64,000 nt of DNA from Hydra vulgaris (taxonomy: Eukaryota > Cnidaria > Hydrozoa > Anthoathecata > Hydridae), in the NCBI RefSeq assembly GCF_038396675.1, contig NC_088926.1:19609501-19673500 (forward strand), given 5' to 3'. Below are positions 56,885 through 64,000 of this stretch, piece by piece. The notes under the pieces were generated by a model, which had not been told where the DNA came from, ran no database searches, and was given only the letters and a program-made list of their open reading frames with translations. The position numbers and the translations under genes were made by a program. The number at the start of each line of letters is the position of its first letter. Position 1 is the stretch's first letter.

Positions 56885-57085
56885 TACCCAGTGGTGTAGC
56901 AAAATGTTTATGGCCAGTAGACATAAGTGGCCGAGGTGCCTAACTTCTGTTTCTCTGGAACAATAAACTTTACAAAAAAAAAAAAACTCTTTAAATACAT
57001 CTCGAGGCTCCTAAACCTTGCAGCCCAAGGCCAAGTTGCTTACACTGGCCTTGCGGTAGTTAGGTCCTTGATGCTACACGCATAA
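56885..57085. mobile_element. possible small hAT-like element (CAGTGGTGTAGC end)
   Basis: CAGTGGTGTAGCAAAATG at about 56890 has the look of a hAT terminus, and TTGATGCTACACGC near 57069-57082 is a partial inverted match. A second candidate terminus, CAGTGACGGATTAACATT, starts at 57151. Only weak pairings, so tentative. Confidence 0.35.
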
Positions 57086-57494
57086 AAATATTTACATAAA
57101 TAGTTCTGAATTTTTCGTGCCCATATAAAATACTGTAGTTCTTTAAAACAGTGACGGATTAACATTTGCATGGTCTCGGATATTTTTAAGCAGGGGGGCA
57201 TTTTTTGTATCAGAGTGGCGAAAAAACATTACAAAAATAAAGGATCCTCTTGAAAGTTTGGGGCTCCTAAATCTGCGGGGCATGGGATTATAGCCCCCAT
57301 AATCCAGGATTGGTTTAAATTTTCTCTTATTAGTTTTTAGATATAAAAAACTTTTTTGCAAACAACTTTTAAAAAAGAGCTAACAATTATGCCAATTATG
57401 TCTTTCAAATATTCTACCTTTTCTGAGTCTCCCTTGGGTATATGCGCCTTCTGCTCACTGCCATGTCTCAGCTTTGTCTTTCAAATAGTTGTTT

Positions 57495-57890
57495 TTTAAA
57501 TTAAATTTACAAATAAAATAATATTTTTGAAGTAGGCACTTTTTATTTTGAATTTAATAAAAAACTTTTTTATTAACTTTAAAATAAAAAATGCCTACCT
57601 GAAAAATATTTTGTTTTTGTAAATTTAATTTACATTTGGATGACTTAACGCCAAACCAGCCTATACAACAAATATGTTAAAAAGAGATAATTTGACGCAA
57701 AAGTTTAAAAGTCTTTAAGAAAAGCCACTAAACCGAAAATTAAAAGTAATTGCAGTTCAGTGCATTTAAAAAATTTAATTATAATATTTTGGTGTTTGCA
57801 AAGAAGCACTACATAAATCAGTTTTAATTATAAACCAACTTTTTTTCAACTTTGTCGTATAGGCTGGTTTGGTGCTTAACCATCCATTTG
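57495..57890. repeat. two overlapping foldback structures
   Basis: Inner: AAATTTACAAATAAAATAAT, GAAGTAGGCA at about 57503 is mirrored by TGCCTACCTGAAAAATATTT, TTGTAAATTT at about 57590-57625. Outer: GGATGACTTAACGCCAAACC, AGCCTATACAAC at 57638 is mirrored by GTCGTATAGGCTGGTTTGGT, GCTTAACCATCC at 57857-57887. They sit directly against the 3' end of LINE copy C. Confidence 0.72.
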
Positions 57891-57901
57891 GTAGCATACT
57901 A

Positions 57902-59030
57902 CTTTTTTTTTTCAACATCTTCACTTCCAACAAGGCTGCGAGCAAGTTACTGGAAGAGAAAAGATGAAGTTTATAGAGCAAGATAACGATTGACAGACGA
58001 CTTAAACTATTGCAAATTAAAATGAATCAGAAAAACAAGATGAAGGAAACAAATTTCAAAGAAACGATGTTCGAGGAAAAAATCTGGACAAATAAGAATT
58101 TTTAGAGCACTTATAAATAGTCACAGTAAAAGGATGAGACTTAATTGAATGATGAGTAACACGAAAATAAATATTAGTAGATGGCACTAGAAACGCTTGC
58201 TCTTTAGAGCCCACTATAGTATTTATAAAAAAAAAAAAGAGAAGCATTATTACAACGGTGTGATAATGGTTGTAGGTAGGCTGCAAGAGCAGGTCCAACT
58301 ATGTTTACAATGCGTGTTTACACCTTGTCTAAAAGAAAAAGGACATTATTGGAAGTTCCACCTCAGATATGACAACAGTATTTCATACAAGGATGGATTT
58401 GAGATTTATAAAAATAAATAACAGAATCCGGAGTAAGAAAGTGGCGAGCACAATAAAGTGATGCAACCTTAGCAGATGCTAATTTTGCAATGAACTTGAT
58501 TGGTGGTTTCCAAGAAAGATCGGAAGTTAGAGTTATTTCTAGAAGATGAAGGGACTTATCCTTCATCTTCTCATCGGGTACATTACCGTTCATAAATATA
58601 AGAAGATCTTGATTATTGCAATAAAGATTAGCTAAAAAAATTTAGTTTTCTCTGAGTTAAAGTTCACCAGCACTGAGAGCCCCATGCTGTAGCAGAAGTG
58701 AGTTCCTTTTCAAGCTCAAATACCTCTTCCAAGCAATCAGAGAGTGTTTTCAAGACTAGAACAAATGGTAATATCATCAGCAAACAATGTCACTGAAATA
58801 ATATCTAAAAGATCATTAATGTAAATTAAAAAGAATATAGGGCCAAGTATAAAACCTTAAGGAACCCCTGAAGTGACAGAATATAAAGAAGAGTGCTGTC
58901 AATTGAGAACAACTTTTATACTACGATTGGTTAGGAAGGACTCATTAATCTTTAAGATGTTACCTGATACACCGTTAGAAGAAAGCTTATGGAGAAGACC
59001 AGCATGCCGAATAAGCTTAGGCTAAATATA
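57902..59030 (-). mobile_element. CR1/Jockey-type LINE, copy C (5'-truncated)
   Basis: Third copy of the 5-9 kb LINE, on the opposite strand. Reading minus from about 59030: VSGNI...INESFLTNRSIKVVLN, the GVP-x-G-IL block with one stop, IYINDLLDIISVTLFADDIT with an intact ADD pair, then MNGNVPDE, LTSDLSWKPPIKFIAKLASA and KVASLYCARHFLTPDSVIYF. The C-terminal VPSTNIYFRVTHHSIKSHPF and KCSKNSYLSRFFPRTSFL follow. The 3' end (GCAGCCTTGTTGGAAG then an A-tract at about 57902-57912) matches copy A, so the true 3' terminus is kept here. Confidence 0.87.
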
Positions 59031-59126
59031 AGTATAGTTTGCATTCTCTGTGCAATAATTTTCTATACTCTCTAATCAATCTTTTTGACCTGACTTTACT
59101 CTTTACCCAAGTCACGTTTTTCTTTA

Positions 59127-59288
<162 letters not shown>

Positions 59289-59340
59289 CTCACTCTCTAC
59301 AAATATAAATGTACATATACCAAGAAACAATTAAATAAAA

Positions 59341-59500
59341 AGTTATTATAGATTGCATTGTCACGTGTTATTAGGTCAAAGTGTTACGTATTGTTACGTA
59401 ACATTATTATGTTACTGTGTTAAGTATTGTTATGTTACAATGTTACACTCTGTTACTTAAAAATAACGGACATTTTGCACGTAACGTAACGAATCTCGTT
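59341..59500. repeat. GTTAC word cluster
   Basis: Some ten GTTAC/GTAAC words lie within 130 bases (GTGTTACGTATTGTTACGTA, ACATTATTATGTTACTGTG, TGTTACAATGTTACACTC), irregularly spaced and in both orientations. Possibly subterminal repeats of a DNA element; no ends found. Confidence 0.55.
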
Positions 59501-59508
59501 TACTTTAG

Positions 59509-59652
<144 letters not shown>

Positions 59653-61181
59653 GACATAAACTGACTCGGTGTGACTAATTCTCATTCTCTATTTTTTAGA
59701 AAATTTTAATTTTTTTTTTATTAACATAAGCTTCGAGTTTCATGAGTTTAAAATATCATTATTCTGTTATTAATGAAATTAATAATTCTGTTATGAGTGA
59801 TGTCAAAATAACTTTGCTTTGAAAAAATTGTGTTGGAAAAGGGTTGGGGCATGGGGTTGATTTTGTAAAAGTACATACACGCATGCAGTGGGAGAAGGGG
59901 GGCATAAAAAGAATTCAGGTTTACGCAGTAGGAAAGGGTCCCTTAATCAGTGGTTTCACTGCATACATACTTTATGGATGTCCCCTAGGATTTTTTAACT
60001 TCCCAGTGAAGTCTTCTAAGTGTCCTAAACTAGCATACGTCTGTAATCCATAAAAAAATGCCATAAATATTGTCAATATGATAGAAGATTGGCCAGAGAA
60101 ACATACTTGCACTTTTATGGATTGGCAATCTGTCAATAATTAAAGACTAACTTCATGAAATCTATATTACTACTTAGATCTCAAAGTACCCTCTTTAATC
60201 TCAAAATACTATTTTTTTATCCTAAAATACATATACTCACCAACTAAACCAATAAAGAAGTATTATGACGCAACCAATAAAGAAGATCATGATGCAATAA
60301 AGAAGTAATATGATGCAAATAAATGCAGTTAAAGAAAAAGAAAAAATAACAGCGAAGTAAAAATAAGATAACTGCAAAGAAATATCAAAAGTAAAGTATT
60401 CAATACAAAAAATTAAATTTTTAAATAAATCTTACAAATAAAATATCTTGGAAGATTTACAAACCTAACTTTATAGTAGCATCTGAGTTTTAAGGCATTT
60501 TTCAATAGCGTCATAACTTGTGCATGAAGATCTACACAAAAGTGATTGCAATGTAGTTACTCTTGTTAGAATACTGAACATTTAACAGCTCATCGGCTAG
60601 GTCTTCTCTAAATATCAGCAAAGTATTTTTATTACTTTCATAATTACTGCTTCAACTATCGGTGGTAGGTTCTTAAATCCTTTCTGATGCATTTATGGAT
60701 TTCAGTCCTATTAACTCCTATTTATGGATTTAAGTCCTGTTATTTTGGATTTCATTCCTATTAAGTCCTTCTATTAAGTCCTGTTAAGTGTTTATTTAAG
60801 CTACCAAAATTTTTGACTTTTACATTTACAACATACTTACAAAGTGTATTTATTAACTATGCTAATTTAAAAGTCTTTCAACAAGCATTGCCGAAACATT
60901 TGTGCTGATTTAATAATTGTTATGAATGCTTTGAAAAAATTTTGTTCAAATAAAAAAATTCAAATAAACTGATTGCCATAGGTTTGTTAACTCTGAGAAT
61001 ATAAAAAGGAGAGATTCATTCCAATTATACAAACTTATGCATGACATTGACAAGATAAATATCCGAAAACGTTGCCCGTTTATCAAAACTACATAAGAGG
61101 GGATTGCTTTAGGACTCTTAGAGCTGCAATTGTGTTAAAGATGACTCTTAAAGCTGTAATTATGTTAAAAAAGAAATGCTT
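59653..61181. other. AT-rich region, nothing recognised as a gene
   Basis: Short tandem words AGTCCTATTAA / TATGGATTT-AGTCCTG repeat irregularly at 60690-60790. AAGAAGTA-ATGATGCAA words repeat at 60255-60320. No family motif in any frame. Confidence 0.35.
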
Positions 61182-61285
61182 CCTCTTAATAAAAGGGAGC
61201 ATCTCTTCCTCTTGATAAAAGGGAGCATCTCTTCCTCTTGATAAAAGGGAGCATCTCTTCCTCTTGATAAAAGGGAGCATCTCCT
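61182..61285. repeat. 26-bp minisatellite, four units
   Basis: CCTCTTGATAAAAGGGAGCA plus TCTCTT occurs four times back to back (61182, 61208, 61234, 61260), nearly identical. The first unit has one T/A-type change (CTTAATAA). At 26 bases the unit shifts frame each copy, so the translated repeats on the minus strand are fortuitous. Confidence 0.97.
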
Positions 61286-61784
61286 TCTTAAAAAAATTTT
61301 AGATGCATGAAACTCGCTTTCAATTGAAGACGCAACAGCAAAAATAGCTTTCAATTAATGGCTAAGTATCAATTAAACATAACTGTTGTGATACTATAAC
61401 AAATAGAGTGAAAAACAACACATTCACTGGGTCTGTCTAACACAGCGTAAACTACTACTACTATTACTACTAATTACTAATTACTACTTAATTAATACGT
61501 TCATATTAATATTTTGACTATGTTGTTTAGTTATAAATTGTTAATATAGGTCAATGAAAGCAGGTGATGCTGCTTGATTTTTTGCACAATCAATTACTAA
61601 AAATAATGTTATTTATAACCGTTATCTTAAATACAAATGTCCTCTTTTAAATAAATAATAAAATCTAAGCCGTATAAAAACTAAAAAATAATTCTAGAAT
61701 AGTTGGAGTTTTTTCTAATAAGAATAGGTTATGTGGCATATTATTAATATATTCTGCAACATATTAGTAATATATTCTGCAACT

Positions 61785-62072
61785 ATGATATCATTATTTG
61801 ATATCATGGCTTGAGAACGTTTTAACATCATTCTGATATCACATGGATATCGCGTCTTGACTGGGTTACTATTTGGATATTCAGAGAGAAAAACTTAACT
61901 TTTACTGTGTTTCATAACTAATATATCAAATTCTGCTGTAAATTAATTTTATTTCCCAAAGTTATGATATCACTATGATATCATAATGGTATCATTACTT
62001 GATATCATAGCTTGAGAACGTTTTGACATCATTCTGATATCAAATTTATATTGCGTCTTGACTGGGTAACTA
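61785..62072. repeat. ~86-bp direct repeat rich in GATATC
   Basis: 61785-61870 and 61988-62072 share GATATCATGGCTTGAGAACG, TTTTAACATCATTCTGATAT and CGTCTTGACTGGGTTACT at about 90%. The 117-base spacer carries additional GATATCA palindromic words. It directly adjoins the GCTAGC repeat copy B and may be part of the same composite element. Confidence 0.9.
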
Positions 62073-62345
62073 CACGTCGTAGCTTTGTAGCTAGCTACAA
62101 AATATCTACAAAACTATAGCTGGTTGATGGCTACATATCAAAATTTTTTATACAGCGATTTTATTACGATATGACGCTAGCTACAATAGCTATTGGGTCT
62201 TTAGCTTATTAAGCTACCTGTCCTCGCAGCCAAACCGCTGTCTTTATCTTTACAAATACCAATAGCTTTTCGCTAACTTTAAAAAGCTAGCGATTCTCGT
62301 GGCTAACACTCTGTCTTTATCGTTACGTTTACCTTAATGTATTAA
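62070..62345 (-). repeat. GCTAGC-rich dispersed repeat, copy B
   Basis: Inverted counterpart of 52455-52740. Read on the minus strand it gives GACAGAGTGTTAGCCACGAG, ATCGCTAGCTTTTTAAAG, AGCGAAAAGCTATTGGTA, ACAGCGGTTTGGCTGCGAGG and TTGTAGCTAGCGTCATATCG, in the same order as copy A. Confidence 0.88.
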
Positions 62346-64000
62346 GACGTTTTTTTAAACAAAAATGGTATTACTTTGGTAATATATTCAATGTAATAAC
62401 ATCGCAAAAGAAGTTTTAAAAGAAAAAAAAGATAAAAATAATCTAATAAATATATCCAAATAAAAAAAATAAAATAAATTGAATAAGAAAAATAAGATCA
62501 TAAATATTAAATGAAGAAGGTGAAAAAAAACAACAGCAAACATTTGAACTGTATAAGAAAAATAAATAAGATAATTGAAAAAGAAATTAAGAGAAAGATT
62601 TTTTTATTGTTTGTATTTTTTCATTATTTGTTGTAGTTATTTATTTCTTGTTTCTTTATTTGTTTTTCCTTTTTGATGTGTATTTCGATGTAATATTAAT
62701 TTTTTTTGTTAATAATTTTTATTCAAATTAATGCTTGACTAATAATAGTCAACAATTAATTTATTTTATCTTACATGTAACATTTAAGTGTTCACTTTTG
62801 CGGTACTACCCTATTAATATAACAGTTTGAATATCCTAAATCACAAGAATCACTTTACTTTTCTTCATAAACTAACAGACAGTCCCAAAATTTGTATTCA
62901 TAGGCAACAATGTTATTTTCGAAACCCTAGTAACGGCATCAGCAACCATGTCTGATTATATTTTTATTCTATTTTTTTATTGGTATTGTAGAAAGGTTAT
63001 TTTGACGCAGAACAAAGGATTGAAGGTGGTTAATTATATTTTTCTGGCCGGTTTTGATATTTTTTAGTTAGAGATTTTTTTTAGTTTATGACATTTTTTA
63101 TTTTAAAAGCTGTTTTTTCAGAATAATATTTTAAAAATATTTTGAAACTAGAATATTATTATCTCAGAAACGATTTGCTCTTTTTCTTTGAAATTTTCAC
63201 AGTTTGTTCATTAATGTTATAGAAAGGGCTGGTAGTAGAATAATTAAAAAATATTTTTTATTTTGACCAGAATTTAAAATAATACATACCCCACAGACCA
63301 TTTTTTATGAATTTTATAGGTTAATATCTGCTACTTTACTTTGGTTCAATATGTTTAAAAAATTCTACTAGGGGCCCTCCACAAACCATTTAGCTATATG
63401 TTTTTAAAATTTAAAGCTTTTATCTCAAATATTACTCATATCATTAATGTTCTTGTAACTGCATGGCTTTTGCTTTTTTTTGCTGACTCGGCATTTTTTT
63501 GAGATAAATAAATGGTGTTTTTTATATTCAGTTTTTGAACTAGTATCCAAAAATGCTTATCATTTTAAGAAAATAAACTTATTTTGGAAAACAAAATTCG
63601 CAGGGTAGCACCACCTTGTAAACTAATGCCTGTAAACTAATAATGGTATGATCATGAAATTTTCACAGCTTTTTAATATCAGATGTTTACATTTTTACAG
63701 CTTTTTAAATCAAATAGTTTAACAAACTATTTAAGCTTTAGTAAGAAAACTGGTTTAAGGGCTAAAAAAAGCCCCGAAAAACTTAAAACCTAGACCTTAT
63801 TTTTAGAAACAGTTAACTAACAAGAATTCTTTTGGTAAGGTGAATGTGCATATATACAATAAACAACTCCTAAAAATTTCAACACAATCAGACAAACCAA
63901 TCTCAAGATATTTATCGCTGCGTACAAAAAAATCGTATATTGAGAAAAAAAAAAATAAAGATTTTTAATGAAAAAAATTTTTTAATATATAAAAAGATCA
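62346..64000. other. AT-rich end of the window, nothing recognised
   Basis: A weak inverted pair GCGGTACTACCCT (62800) / CAGGGTAGCACCACC (63601) might be the ends of an 800-bp DNA element, but it is short and imperfect. No coding block, tRNA or rRNA sequence was found. Confidence 0.35.

Noticed and set aside
61089..61354. Minus-strand frames with repeated SLLSRGRDAPFYQEEEM-type units
   Set aside because: Caused by a 26-bp minisatellite whose unit is not a multiple of three; no start, splice or homology support.
62800..63615. Element with GGTACTACCCT / AGGGTAGCACC ends
   Set aside because: The inverted match is only about 10 bases with a mismatch and no target duplication or second copy was seen.

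Overview
The window is about 64 kb of very AT-rich (roughly 70-75% by eye) animal nuclear DNA. It has sparse, intron-split genes embedded in a dense layer of old and young transposons. The combination of CR1/L2-like LINEs, several hAT families, Tc1/mariner, a Transib/RAG1-like transposase, many palindromic MITEs, long (TA)n tracts and a Shaw-like potassium channel fits a cnidarian, most likely Hydra. That assignment is inference from style and family content, not a database match.

Three host loci can be supported. (1) A nucleolar complex protein 4 gene (NOC4L) on the + strand has a 387-codon exon at 3652-4812 and a terminal exon at 14608-14928, joined in phase 0 across a 9.8-kb intron filled with LINE copies. 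(2) On the - strand, exons at 40497-40499 (ATG), 39276-39416, 39042-39152 and 38665-38854 join in frame with consensus splice sites into a protein I do not recognise. A cysteine-rich terminal exon at 31034-31281 (-) is phase-compatible and may be its 3' end. (3) At 46333-46620 (+) lies the first coding exon of a Shaw/Kv3-type voltage-gated K+ channel (T1 tetramerisation domain); later exons were not found in the window.

Mobile-element layout: 0-2 kb, a broken Transib/RAG1-like transposase on the - strand with an internal 200-bp inverted duplication. 2.3-3.05 kb, hAT fragments. 5.0-9.75 kb, two related LINE copies and a foldback element. 15.2-15.4 kb, a tRNA-derived SINE between (TA)n tracts. 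15.5-19.55 kb, a ZBED5-like hAT with terminal inverted repeats that is interrupted by a probable pogo-like element and a GAGC-rich foldback. 20.0-20.5 kb, a LINE endonuclease remnant. 22.2-22.9 kb, a DNA element carrying a nested palindromic MITE whose second copy is at 39.5 kb. 23.4-30.9 kb, several foldback elements. 32.2-36.0 kb, a nearly complete hAT with ~200-bp terminal inverted repeats. 36.0-37.7 kb, a Tc1/mariner element. 37.93 kb, a 111-bp MITE with a perfect 8-bp target duplication. 41.7-42.5 kb, a TIR element. 43.3-44.4 kb, an L2/CR1-like LINE. 48.6 kb, a MITE. 50.7-53.4 kb, a second type of hAT (GTF2IRD2/EPM2AIP1-like) split by insertions. 54.1-55.0 kb, an element with a nested TIR element. 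56.2 kb, a 97-bp perfect palindrome. 57.9-59.0 kb, a third copy of the 5-9 kb LINE. 61-62.3 kb, tandem and dispersed repeats.

The host genes are unrelated in function (ribosome biogenesis, unknown, membrane excitability). What they share is that their introns and flanks are built almost entirely of transposon sequence. Coordinates of degenerate elements are read by eye and are approximate at the ends.
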